In this document: positions 33,401 to 44,556 of the stretch, in pieces
Numbering within the stretch: position 1 is the stretch's first letter
How the letters are laid out: every line of letters begins with the position of its first letter
Assembly: GCA_034336665.1 (NCBI GenBank)
Contig: CM067589.1
Coordinates: 3,563,290 to 3,627,289 of the forward strand
Direction of reading: 5' to 3'
DNA length: 64,000 nucleotides
Source: Luscinia megarhynchos
Lineage: Eukaryota; Chordata; Aves; Passeriformes; Turdidae
Position numbers and translations under genes: made by a program
Notes under the pieces: generated by a model
Database searches by the model: none
Told to the model about the DNA's origin: nothing
Seen by the model: the letters and a program-made list of their open reading frames with translations, nothing else

Positions 33401-34344
33401 CTGCCTTGGGGGGCTGCTCCCCTCTCTCTTCTTGTCCTCAGGTACCAGCTGGCTGTCACCCGGAGGAAGGAGGAGGAGCCCACCAGCACCAGCATCTACA
33501 ACCAGAACGACCCCTGGACACCCACTGTCACCTTTGCTGACTTCATCAACAACGAGACCATCACCAACGAGGTAAGCTGGGGTCCCTGGGCTGGAGTGCA
33601 ACACCCAGCCTCAGGCTCAACAGGAGCCCCAAGGAGCAGAGAGACTCCTGCACTGCCCCTGGGGCAGTGGGTGCAGCTGAGAGAGCAGCAGGAAAAAGGA
33701 AAGTGGGTTTGAGCATCCCTTTCTCTGGGTGCTGCTTGGTACTTTGGTCAGAGAACATAGAGAGTGGGTGCAGAGCAGTAACTTGTTTTTCCCTGTGGAG
33801 AAATGCTGGTAAAATGTCATTAAAATCTCTGTGAGGCCATGGAGGTCAAGGCAAGGACCCTTCCACGGGGATCTGCAGCAGTGGCTGTGGCAGGTCTTAG
33901 GGGAAGGGAGGAGTCCTTTCCCAGGGGAGGGGAGCTGGCTGGTGCCCATCGGGGTCTCCCTCCTTCTCTTCTGCCACTCCCCACCTCCCCACGTGTGTTT
34001 TGGTCACTGCTGCTGCAGCTTCTGAAGTAACCCTGGGCTTGTGGCTCTTCTCTGCCTAGGACCTGGTTGCCTGGATAACTGCTGGCTTCCTTCACATTCC
34101 ACACTCTGAGGATATTCCCAACACTGTGACCGTGGGAAACTCGGTCGGTTTTCTCCTGAGACCCTACAACTACTATGACCTGGACCCCTCTATCTACTCC
34201 CACGATGGTGTGTTTTTCACCAGCGAGCAGGACTTTACGGCATGTGAAATCAACCCTCTTGCCTGCTTGCCCAAAACTGCCTCTTGTTTGCCAAACTTCC
34301 CCCCATTCACCTATGATGGTTTTCGAAATATGAGCAGGCTTTAA
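30418..34344 (+). CDS. AOC3-like membrane copper amine oxidase, unit 2 (complete)
   Basis: Four exons: 30418-31987, 32941-33226, 33442-33571, 34060-34344, giving 756 residues (human AOC3 763). ATG 30418 ([10 protein letters not shown]) starts a signal-anchor helix that differs from units 1 and 3. Catalytic Asp376, topaquinone Tyr461 (VGNYDY), copper ligands His510 and His512, and the third copper ligand His674 in [14 protein letters not shown] match the copper amine oxidase signatures. Known family role: cell-surface enzyme that oxidatively deaminates primary amines to aldehyde, H2O2 and ammonia, and in mammals aids leukocyte adhesion. From residue about 48 it is nearly identical to unit 1 except residues 166-207. 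Exon 3 and its flanks are identical to unit 3. Its exons 2-4 may also serve unit 1. Assignment to AOC2 or AOC3 is not decidable here. Confidence 0.9.
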
Positions 34345-35683
34345 TGCTGCAGGATGGTGTGAGGAGATTGGTCAGAGACACCAGGCTGACTGTTCTGTCT
34401 CTGATATTCAGCTTTTTAGTGAAGTTGTCTCAATTTTCAGTTGTCAGTGACTTCACATTTTATTGTTGCTTTTGAAATAGTGCTTTTGAAAAGGGAAGCA
34501 TGACTTTCCTAGCATGATGTGAGATGGAAGTCTACGTTATCTGTTAATTCCTGAATTTGAGTCTGTCGCCAGGGGAAAGTGAGGAGAAAATCCTGTTCCT
34601 CTGCTGTAGAAGCAAGTGCTGTGTAGTGCATATCTCAGGTTAAAAAAATGAAAATGGTGCTGGTCCAATGCTCTCAAGTGTCTCGTTCTTACAACTTACA
34701 GCAGGGTCTCCTGGGGGTGATGTTGGTCTCTGCCGTGTTTCCTGTGCCCACAAACCAGCAGTGTGGCTCTGGGTGCTCAGAAGGGCATGGGGATGTCCAG
34801 CTGGAGGGCAGGAGGGACAAGCTGGGGCAAACCCAGGGTTCAGGGCCATGGACTGAGGTGGGCACTGGCACCAAGCCCTGTGGCTGTGTGGGGAAGCTGG
34901 GTCATGGCCAGGACTGTGTGGGTTGTGGCCCTCAGGCCCTCAGTGCTGGGCACAAGGGAGGGATCCGGATGGGACCTTGCAGGAAGGGTCTCATGGCTGC
35001 TGGAGATGCAGCAGGGCCAGTGCCTGTTTGCCAGGATGCTGGTTGGGCTCTGGTGCCCCTGCTCCCTTCCTTGCACCCCCATCTGTGCTAGGATGTAACT
35101 CGGGATCAGTGGGCACCTCTGCAAGGTGACAAATTGCTGTCCCCTCCCTGCCGGCTGCAGGACCGTGGGGATGTTGGCAGCAGCAGTCAGTGCTGATGGT
35201 GATGGCAGGGCTGTGTCAGGATGGGGCAGTGGTGCTGTGGTTAGCACTGCTCTGCACAGGGAAGGTTTATCCCTACAGCCACTGCTGCCTGCCCAGCATC
35301 TGCAGGGTTAAGAGAAGGAGGAGAAGGGAGATGTGCTTACTTCCCTTAAATTACTGGATCCATCCTCTCCAAGCTCTGCAGAGTAGGATCTGGGACCAGA
35401 GGGAAAGGACAGATGTACAAACATTGAGCTTACTTTAAATTATGACCCTCTAGGGAAGCAGAGCAAAGTTGCCTTTTATGGTTGCCAGCAAATCCTGGCA
35501 ATGTGTGAGAACGTCCCCTTGCACCCTGCCTGCGAGTTCCTCTGGGCTGTTCCCTGCTGAAAACGCAGGGGAGGAAAATAAACCAGAGCCAACCCACCCC
35601 TTATTCTAGTGAGTCGCTGGGAGGATTCCACAGCTGGAAACGGGTCCTGCCAGACTGCAGGAGCACTCAGTGCCTCAGCAGGG
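34345..35683. other. interval between AOC units 2 and 3
   Basis: Unit 2 3' UTR followed by the promoter and 5' UTR region of unit 3. AATAAA occurs only at 35577-35582, close to unit 3. No other gene seen. Confidence 0.5.
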
Positions 35684-38600
35684 ATGAGCCTGAAAACCGT
35701 GCTCATCCTCCTTGGTCTGGCGTTAGCCACGATATTCGCTTTGGTCTGCGTGCTGCTGACCAGGGAAAGGAGCCCCAGAAGCTGCCAGCAGCTGCCCCCA
35801 GAGCAGGAGGAGGTGGAGGACGACCAGAGCCTGGTGTTTGCTGACCTGAGCCCCGAGGAGCTGTCCCAGGTGGTGCGGTACCTGCAGGGACACCTCGGGG
35901 TGCCGCTGGTGGACGCCTCGCGGGCCAAGCCCTCGGACAACTGCATCGCCTCCGTGGATCTGCAGGTGCCCGCCAAGGCAGAGGTGCTGCGGTTCCTGGA
36001 CGCAGGGGGGGCTCGTCCCCCCCGAGAGGCGCTGGCCGTGCTGTACTTTGGGAAGCAGGCAGAGCCCAACATCAGCGAGTTCGTGGTGGGGCCGCTGCCG
36101 GCGCCCGTGTACCACCGGGACGTGACGGAGCGCAAGTACGGGGGCAAGCTGCCCTACCACCGCAGGCCCGTCACCGGCAGGGAGTACTTGGACATCAACG
36201 GCCTCGTGCAGAGGGAGCTCACGAAGGCGCCGCGCTTCCTCACCGCGTGCTGCGCGTCTGACGGGACCGACCTGGCCATCCTCACCACGGCCCCGCGCGG
36301 CTTCAAGTCCGGCGACCGCGTCACCTGGTTCGTGCTGTTCCACAGTCTGCCTGGCACTGGCTACTTCGTGTCTCCAGTGGGGCTGGAGGTGCTGGTGGAC
36401 CACGGGGACCTCGATGTCTCCCGCTGGCAGCTGCTCCAAGTCTTCTACAACGGCCGGTACTTTGCCAGCACGGAGGATCTGGAGCAGGAGTTTGTGGTCG
36501 GTGCACTGGAGGTTGTCAGGCTCAAGCAGCCTCGGGCTGACTCCGTGCTGGGCTCAATGAAGCCCCGGCGCCCGCCCGGCTCCCCGGGCCCGGTGCAGTT
36601 CGAGCTGCAGGGTCCCCGCTACAGCGTCAGGAACAACCACGTCACCTTCCAGGGCTGGAGCCTCGCCTTCGGCGTGAACCCCAACACCGGCCCACGCCTC
36701 TTCGACATCAGGTTCCGTGGGGAGAGGGTTGTCTATGAGCTGAGCCTGCAGGAAGCCTTGGCCCTGTACGGCTCCAACTGCCCCGGGGGCATGTCCACCC
36801 GCTACCTGGACGGCAGCTTCGGCATCGGCAGGTTCGCCTACGAGCTGGTGCGGGGCCTGGACTGCCCCTACACAGCCACCTACGTGGACAGGCACTACCT
36901 GGTAGAGACAGATACTCCCAAAACCAACCAAAACTCACTCTGCATTTTTGAGCATGACTCCTCCCTCCCTCTGAGGCGCCACTTCTCCGACTCGCAGTCC
37001 TTTTACTACGGCGGGCTGCGGAAGAACACGCTGGTCATCCGCACCATCTCCACGCTCATTAACTACGACTACATCTGGGACTTCATGTTCCACAGCAGTG
37101 GGGCCGTGGAGGTCAGGGTGCACGCCACTGGCTACATCAGCTCCTCCTTCTTCCATGGCCGAGGCACTGACTATGGCAACAGGGTTGGGCCCCACACGCT
37201 GGGCACGATGCACCTCCACCACATCCACTACAAGGTGGACCTGGATGTTGACGGTAGGTCTGGCCACCTTTGGCATGGCTGTGGTTTACCTGGGGTGCAG
37301 AGCTTTAGAGGGTTTTCTCTTCTGCTTCACAGGGCAGCTGAACTCCCTGGAGACCCAGGATATGGAGTACGAGTTCGTCAAAGACCCCTGGAGCAGCCAG
37401 AACACCATTGAGCGGCCGTTCCTCCGCAGGGAAAGGCTGGAGAGGGAGGACGAGGCAGCATTCCCAATCAATGCCCCCATGCCTCGCTACCTCTCCTTTG
37501 TCAGCCCCAATCTCAACAGGTGGGAGCACCCACGCAGCTACAGGATCCAACTCATCAGCTTTGCTGGGAAGCACCTGCCCACCAACAGCTCCATGGAGCG
37601 CTCCATCAGCTGGGGCAGGTGGGTGCCGGGGATCAGGGACCGGTGGCTGCTTCTGCTCCTGGGGGAGGGAGGCTGTCACCCCTGCACCAGGCTGCAGGGA
37701 AGGGTTAAACAGAAAACATGTATCGCTTTTGGCTCTGAAATTTCCTTGAGATGTTGCTCAATAACATCTGCTCATGGTAGCTCACAGGCAGGAATCTGAC
37801 CCCATGTCACACTAATTTAGAGCAACCTCACGTGTTTTTTCCCTTTGAGGGGAAGTAGGCTGCAGAACAAATTCCTAAGGGAAGTACTGCCATTGCCAGG
37901 TTGTGATATCTTGCCATGAGGACAGAATGCCTTTTGGAAATGCTTGGGATAAGCACAGACCAATCTCACTGCCAGGGTGAGCTGATGGAGCTCATGCTGG
38001 GGGAGAAGTTGCTGTGGCTTAAGGGACTGCATTGGGCACTGAGTGGCAGCATTTGCACCTGGATCCATTCATGTTTCCCATGCTGGAAAAGCCACAGGCA
38101 GGAAGGGATCCCCTGCAAAGCTCACAGATGCTGGGGCTGCTGCCCGTTCCTGCCCTGCCAGCTCTTTTCCTCCCTGCCCCCGGGCAGAGCAGGGGTGAAC
38201 CCAGCCCTGGTTTGCCAGTGCATTCCAGCTGGGAATGCCATGGCTGCCCTGCCCTGGCATGGACAAGCCCCTCTGATCCTGTGCTGGCAGGTACCAGCTG
38301 GCTGTCACCCGGAGGAAGGAGGAGGAGCCCACCAGCACCAGCATCTACAACCAGAACGACCCCTGGACACCCACTGTCACCTTTGCTGACTTCATCAACA
38401 ACGAGACCATCACCAACGAGGTAAGCTGGGGTCCCTGGGCTGGAGAGAAGCTGAACCCTGTGGGGCCATCCTGGACAGGAGCTGCACCTGTCCCAGAGCC
38501 AGGCTGAGCAGAGCCCAGCTCTGTCAGACTGAGGCCTCGTTCTTCTTCTCCCAGGACCTGGTTGCCTGGATCACTGTGGGGTTCCTGCACGTCCCTCACG

Positions 38601-38857
38601 CTGAAGACATCCCCAATACAGTGACTGTGGGCAATGGTGTTGGCTTTTTCCTGAGGCCTTACAACTACTTCAGCGAGGACCCCTCTGTGGATTCACCTGA
38701 CAGTGTTTACTTCAGCAGTGAGCAGGATGCTGGGGCGTGTGGGGCCAATCCCCTCGCCTGCCTGTCCTCTGCTGCCACCTGTGCGCCCCACCTGCCCCCC
38801 TTCCACTTTGGGGGCTTCCTCAACCTCAGCCTGGCACCGCCCCTTGGTGGGCTCTGA
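35684..38857 (+). CDS. AOC3-like membrane copper amine oxidase, unit 3 (complete)
   Basis: Four exons: 35684-37253, 37333-37618, 38291-38420, 38555-38857, giving 762 residues. ATG 35684 ([10 protein letters not shown]) was chosen because it starts the signal anchor directly; the frame is open 75 bp upstream without another ATG. The N-terminal 160 residues are almost identical to unit 1, after which the sequence diverges strongly. Asp376 (YLDGSFGIG), topaquinone Tyr461 (LINYDY), copper ligands His510 and His512 (HTLGTMHLH) and His674 ([13 protein letters not shown]) are intact. Its stretch REYLDING aligns with human AOC3 EYLDID near the substrate channel, so unit 3 resembles mammalian AOC3 most there. 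It has its own exon set with short introns and a polyadenylation signal at 39424. Confidence 0.92.
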
Positions 38858-39423
38858 TGGGCCAGGGGGTGCTGCTGGCTCTCGGGTGGGGACTCAGGGG
38901 GTCTCTGTGCCACGCCAGGACCTGCCCTCCCCCTGCCCCTGGGTGTCACGTGCTCAGGGTCAAGTTTTGGGACAAGCTCACTTCTTGTTTCAGCACTGCA
39001 GCACTGCCAAAGGAGGACTCAAAGCCTCTGAAAAATAGCCCCTGGGAGTGATTTTTTTATTTCACCCTGTGTACTGTGGGGTGCCCACATCCCCTCCTGT
39101 GGGGAGGGACTTCCACCACTTTCCCATCACTGGTGCACACAGGGTGACAGTGCTGGCCGAGGCTGCCCACAGCACAAAGCTGCAGCTGCCCTTGGAGCTG
39201 TGCTCCACCTGAGGCTTTGCCCACAGTGGCAGGAGTGGGTGGTGTGGTGTTGCTGTGGACCTGCCACAGGATTCCCAAAACATCCTCTGCAGCCATTGCA
39301 GCATCGAGGCCACAGCTGCAGTGCCAGCTCTGCAGGGCAGGAGGGGCACTGGGCTGACAGGCTGCTGGAGGAGCCCATGGCTGGGCACTCCCCAGGCTGG
39401 GCTGTGCCATGTCCCCCCTTCCC

Positions 39424-39429
39424 AATAAA
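39424..39429 (+). terminator. AOC unit 3 polyadenylation signal
   Basis: AATAAA about 570 bp after the stop codon at 38857. Confidence 0.7.
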
Positions 39430-41800
39430 GCAGGCACTCCAGTGCTTTTCCTGAGCAAACCCACGGGTGCTGCTGTCTCCTGAGCTGGGGCAGAGCCCAG
39501 CGTGGCTGCTGCTGTGGGAGCTGTTAGGGGTGGCCCTGGCCCAGCCCTGGGGCTCCAAGGGATGTGGGGCTGCCCCATGGCTGTGTGGTTGTGTCTCCTA
39601 GGGCTCGGTGCTGGCAGGAGGCTCCTGCCAGGGAATATGGAGCAAACAAGGGGAGTTAATGTTTAACACTTGTTCTGAGCTGTGTTAATCAGTTCTGGGC
39701 TTGGCTGCTGCCCAGCGTGCTCAGCCCCCCTGTGTGGGCACCCTTGATTCTACACCCCCAGCCTCATGTGCAGCTCTGGGCTGCAGCATCCCACAGAGCC
39801 CATCCCCACTGTGCCAGGCTGGGATGGGGACACCACCAAGCTTGGTGAGGCCAGTGGCACATGGCTGCAGATGCTGAGCACTCACCCCAGTGTCCCTGGG
39901 GCCATGGTGGGTGTCCATGCCCTCTGACCCCTGGCTGCAGTGGATGGGTCTGTCCAGAACACGCTGCAAGGGGCTTGAGCAGCCCTAATGGCTGAGGGAT
40001 GTGCCCTAAGCTCAGCTTGGTGGGAGAGGTGATGGGAGGAGAGGGCAGCTCAGGCCATGGCTCAGTGTGAGGCTGCAGTGGCCCCTGGGTGCCCTGGGGT
40101 GGTGACAGCAGGGGCTGTGCCAGGCCTGTGTGAGGGGCAGGATGTGTCCAGCTGGCTCCCTGCCTGCACTCTGCTCATGCACTGACGCAGTGACCACACT
40201 GCACAGCCCAGCCTGGACCTTGCAGCTGTCAGAGAACGTTCTGGACCAAAGTGGCACTGCACATGGCACGTTACAGCACCCACTGGTGCTGCCCTGGCCA
40301 TAGCTGCACCCAGAATGGGAATCACAGGCACACCGAGTCCCAGAGCCAGCTGCTGCCACTGGAGTCACACAGCTCCTGGGCTTGGTGTGCACGGACCCAG
40401 AAACTGGACAGAAATTGGCTTCCCCCAGCCTGGCCCCACTCCCTGTCCCTTCCCTGGGAAATCCAGCCACTTTACAGTGCACATCCCCAGCGGTGCTGCC
40501 CCCTGAGCTGGACCCTGAGCAATTGTCAGAGCAGCCAGGATGCAGAACCCTGCAGTGCCCCGGCAGCTCCTGCTGCCCTGCCCTGCCCCAGGTCCACACA
40601 GCGACTTTGGGGCCAGGGATTTATCCACAGGGCAGGGCAGGGAGCAGTGCTGGGACTGTGTGGACCCTGGCACCTCTGGCACAGTCCTGACCTGTGGCAT
40701 GTGTACCTGGCACTGCACAGGGGGTGCTGGGATGAGCCACTCTGTCCTCTGTGCTGGCAGGGAGGTGACTGCTTCCTTTCTGCTTCCTGCCCTCTCCCCA
40801 CTAGGGCCCCTGTTTTCCTGCAGTGACTTTTTCCTAGGGGACTGGAGTGCTGGTTCCCATCCCCCAGCACCTTTTGCCCCATTTTCCACTGTGAAATCGC
40901 CTGTGAAGGATTTACTGCTGATAGTTTCAAAATATTTTTGGAGTGGAAGCCAAGTCTGTTGCATTCCTTCACGCTGGCCAAAGCAACTCTCAGTTGAGGA
41001 CCCTGGAATGAGCTGTTGAGGGATTTGTTTTGCAAGAGTAATTCAGTTTCTGTGCAAACTTCTGTTTTGTTGGGATGTTTTGCAGGTCAGGAGCTCAGTC
41101 CAGGGTCTGGGACCACCTTGCTTGGGTGCAGCAAGGCTGGATAGGACATGCCTGGGTCTGTGGCTTTGATTTCTTTTCTCCATGCCCATATCCCAGGGAG
41201 CAAGGTTTGCTGGTGCTTTGCCTGCCAGACCCCATGGCTCCCTGGGCTGTGCATGGGCAGAGGGGCAGGATGGGGCCTGTAACTCCTGCTGTTTGTCAGC
41301 AGCTCTCAGTACTGGACACAGCTCTCCCAGAGGCAAACAGCACAGGGCAGGGGTTCAAGGATCTTGACGTGAATTTTCTCAGGAGGGAGATAAGTGATGC
41401 ATTTCACTGGCTGTTGATCATTAATGCCCTGCTGCCTGCTCAGCTGTGGTGGGTGCTGGCTGGGCACCCTGTGCTCTGCTGCAGGATTGTGTGTTCATGC
41501 ATTGGCAGCTGTGGATGATAAAGCTGCAGAGCCAGCACTGCTACCAGGGACAGAAGTGCAGCTGGGGTGGAGGGGATGGCCATGGGCATGGCAGGATGAG
41601 CTGTGTCTTTGGCTCTGATGGGGCAGGAGGGATTATCCCAGTGGAGCAGTGCTGGGAGGTGAAGTGCTGTCTATTTGCAAAGGTCCTTTAGCCCCCCACT
41701 AGAGATCAGAAGAACATGGCTGGCACCAGGAGCATCCCAGGTCTGGTGGTCTTGGACTGTGGGGACCTCCAGGAATGGGCTTTGAAAGTTTCCCATTATG
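39430..41800. other. intergenic region between the AOC cluster and G6PC1
   Basis: No exon of a recognisable family, RNA gene or clear transposon seen. Human AOC4P and a lncRNA lie at the syntenic place, but I see no AOC signature here. Confidence 0.5.
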
Positions 41801-41807
41801 CAAAGTG

Positions 41808-41839
41808 CTGGTTAAATTAACCTGGTTAAATTAACCTGG
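41808..41839. promoter_or_regulatory. tandem palindrome, HNF1-like candidate element
   Basis: The 13-bp perfect palindrome GGTTAAATTAACC occurs twice with one T between copies, about 0.5 kb upstream of G6PC1. It resembles an HNF1 site (GTTAAT-N-ATTAAC) with the half sites two bases closer. The role is inferred only. Confidence 0.4.
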
Positions 41840-42156
41840 AGGGATGTGGGCAGTCTGCCCCCGGCTCCATGCACCCACTCCAGGCTCCTGGGCATCCTTG
41901 CCATGCACCAGTGGTGGTTCACAGGGGGATGGCAGAGAGACCAGAGCAATTGTCAGCCCAGGACATGGCAGCTCTGCAGGACTGTCACACACAGAGTGTG
42001 GGATAAAGGATAAAGGGCTGTGGTTCAGTCAGAGCAGCTGAACTGCTGTACTGGATAGCTGGAGGAGCCAGGGCTGCAGGGGATGGTGTGGGGCAGGGAT
42101 GGTGCTGGGGCTGGAGCACCTGCACTCCACGTGCCCTCGCAGCCTCTTCTCCCCTT

Positions 42157-42164
42157 TTACGTAA
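42157..42164. promoter_or_regulatory. cAMP response/C/EBP element TTACGTAA of G6PC1
   Basis: Palindrome TTACGTAA about 120 bp upstream of the TATA box. The human G6PC1 promoter has the same sequence at a similar distance, where CREB and C/EBP act. Confidence 0.65.
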
Positions 42165-42172
42165 GGTGTTCC

Positions 42173-42185
42173 AAACATGTTTGTT
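42173..42185. promoter_or_regulatory. FOXO/FOXA (insulin response) candidate site of G6PC1
   Basis: AAACATGTTTGTT contains two inverted TGTTT cores next to the CRE, as in the insulin response unit of mammalian G6PC promoters. Confidence 0.5.
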
Positions 42186-42283
42186 ACAACCCCCTGGTGA
42201 TGTACCTTTGGAAAGAGTGGTTTTGGGTCCAAAGATCAGTGCTGGGACAGTGACCTGCCTGCTGCAAACAGGACCCTGCAGGG

Positions 42284-42290
42284 TATAAAA
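42284..42290 (+). promoter_or_regulatory. G6PC1 TATA box
   Basis: TATAAAA 50 bp before the start codon, so transcription should begin near 42315 and give a 5' UTR of about 25 bp. A HNF4-like GGGTCCAAAGATCA sits at 42225-42238. Confidence 0.8.
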
Positions 42291-42339
42291 CCCCAGTGGC
42301 AGAGGGGAGCACGGGGCAGCCAGAGGCACGCCGAGGAGG

Positions 42340-44556
42340 ATGGAGGGCAGCATGGACCTCCTGCACGACGCCGGCATCCGCACGACACTCTGGCTGCAGC
42401 AGCGCTTCCAGGGCTCCCAGGACTGGTTCCTCTTCATCTCTTATGCTGCTGATCTCAGGAATGCTTTTTATGTCCTCTTCCCCATCTGGTTCCACTTCAG
42501 TGAAGCAGTGGGCATCAGGCTCATCTGGGTGGCTGTGATCGGAGACTGGCTCAACCTCGTCTTCAAGTGGTGAGTGGCCCTGAGCCAACACTCCCACCGT
42601 GTGCTGGCACACCTGGATCAATGTGGGCCAGATGGCTGCTCTCAGCCCCAGGGCTGGAGGAGAACAGAGTTCAGCCCCAGCTGGGCAGTGACAATGGTCA
42701 CTCCTTCCCAAGCCGTGCAGCAACAGCTTCCCCCTTCCTAGAGCCAAGCAGAGAGATGGAGCCTCCAGCAAAGAGGTTCCCATCAGCCAGGGCTGTGCTG
42801 CTGAGTGGGGGGATCTTCACAGAGCCCCTCATCACAGGAGGTCATATTGACTTGCCTCCAGGAAGTTCTTCCTCTTCCCCTCAGGGCTGGGGATGGGGAC
42901 ATGGGCAGGCACTGTCAGCTGTCAGAACCAAGCCATCAGATGGGTGTTGTCTCTGTCAGGATGCCCTGGACCACTTGTGGGTCCTTTGCTTCTTCCATCT
43001 CCCATCTGCAGCTGTGCCCAGGACCTCCTCAGATCCCTTCTCTTTTCTTTCCAGGATCCTCTTTGGGGAGAGACCGTACTGGTGGGTCCTTGACACAGAC
43101 TATTATGGCAACAACTCCGCACCAGAGATCCAGCAGTTCCCACTCACCTGCGAGACTGGCCCTGGTAGGGTTCCCCAAGCCATGCAGGGGCTTGCAGCCA
43201 GGGGCAGGGGGTGCTTGTCCCTGCACACACAAGGAAGGGGGTGCTTGCCTGGCCAGGGCTGTGGCTGGCAGCCTGCAGACAGCACATGCTCCTGGACAGC
43301 TCTGGAGAGAGGCCCTTTAGTGCTGTGCTCCTGGGGACACTGGCTGTGCCTGCAGGGGAGGGAGGCAGGGCAGCCCCTGCACAGAGCAGACCTTGACCCC
43401 TGGTGAAGCTGTGGTGGTTCAGCACAAACCCCTGCCTGTGCTCAGCTCTGGCCCATGCAGAGTCTGACCTGGGTCTCTCTTCTTGCCCAGGGAGCCCATC
43501 TGGCCATGCCATGGGTGCAGCAGGCGTGTACTACGTCATGGTGACAGCCCTCCTGTCTGCTGCTGGGGGAGAGAAGCAGTCAAGGACTCTCAGATACTGG
43601 TAAGCTGTGTGCCAAAACCACCTGTGCTAGGCAGAGGCAGCTCCAGCACTGACAGGCACAGCCTGTCACAAGGCTGTGGACTGACAGCTGGGCTGTGGCA
43701 CCCCAGGTGGGGTCTGCATGGGGACAGGCTCAGGAGGCAGCCAGGCATTGTTTGGAGTAGGTGATGGCAGTGCCATGGGCAGTGCAAGCTGGCCCTGGCA
43801 CCGACATGGCCACCTGTCCCTCACAGGCTGCTGTGGTCAGTGCTTTGGATTGGGTTCTGGGCAGTTCAGGTCTGTGTCTGCATGTCCCGAGTCTTCATTG
43901 CTGCTCACTTCCCCCACCAGGTGATCGCAGGGGTTTTCTCAGGTGAGTGGATCAGACCTCCCATCCCTTTCCCTGCAGCACCACTGTGCTGGACTGCAGT
44001 AGCTGCAGCACTGACCAATGCTCCCACTCTGTTTCTGGCAGGGATGGCTGTGGCCAAGACCTTCCAGCATATCCGCTTCATCTACCGTGCCAGCTTCCAT
44101 CGGTACCTGGGCATCACCCTCTTCCTCTTCAGCTTCACCCTGGGCTTCTACCTGCTGCTGTGGACATTCGGCGTGGACCTGCTCTGGACGCTGGAGAAGG
44201 CACAGAAGTGGTGCAGCCGCCCTGAGTGGGTCCACATTGACACCACTCCCTTTGCCAGCCTCCTCCGGAACCTGGGCATCCTCTTCGGGCTGGGGCTGGC
44301 CCTCAACTCCCACATGTACCAGGAGAGCTCCCGGCTGAAGCAGGGCCAGCAGCTGCTGCCCTTCCGCCTGGGCTGCATCGCTGCCTCCCTCCTCACCCTG
44401 CACATCTTCGATGCCTTCAAGCCACCCTCCCACACGCAGCTGCTCTTCTACGCCCTCTCCTTCTGCAAGAGCGCGGCCGTGCCGCTGGCTGCCGTCGGCC
44501 TCATCCCCTACTGCCTCTCCCCGCTCCTGGGCACACAGGACAAAAAGGCTGCCTAA
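42340..44556 (+). CDS. G6PC1: G6PC1, glucose-6-phosphatase catalytic subunit 1
   Basis: Five exons, as in mammals: 42340-42569, 43055-43164, 43491-43599, 43827-43942, 44042-44556. They give 359 residues (human 357). Phosphatase signature: Lys76 and Arg83 (KWILFGERP), His119 in GSPSGHAMG, and the phosphohistidine nucleophile His177 in AAHFPHQV (human His176; one residue is inserted in the loop before it). Multiple hydrophobic segments fit the nine-helix ER membrane topology. Known role: hydrolyses glucose-6-phosphate in the ER lumen, the last step of gluconeogenesis and glycogen breakdown in liver and kidney. The C-terminus is DKKAA; the mammalian KKSL-type ER signal aligns there. The promoter shows CRE, FOXO-like and HNF4-like sites. 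Confidence 0.97.
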
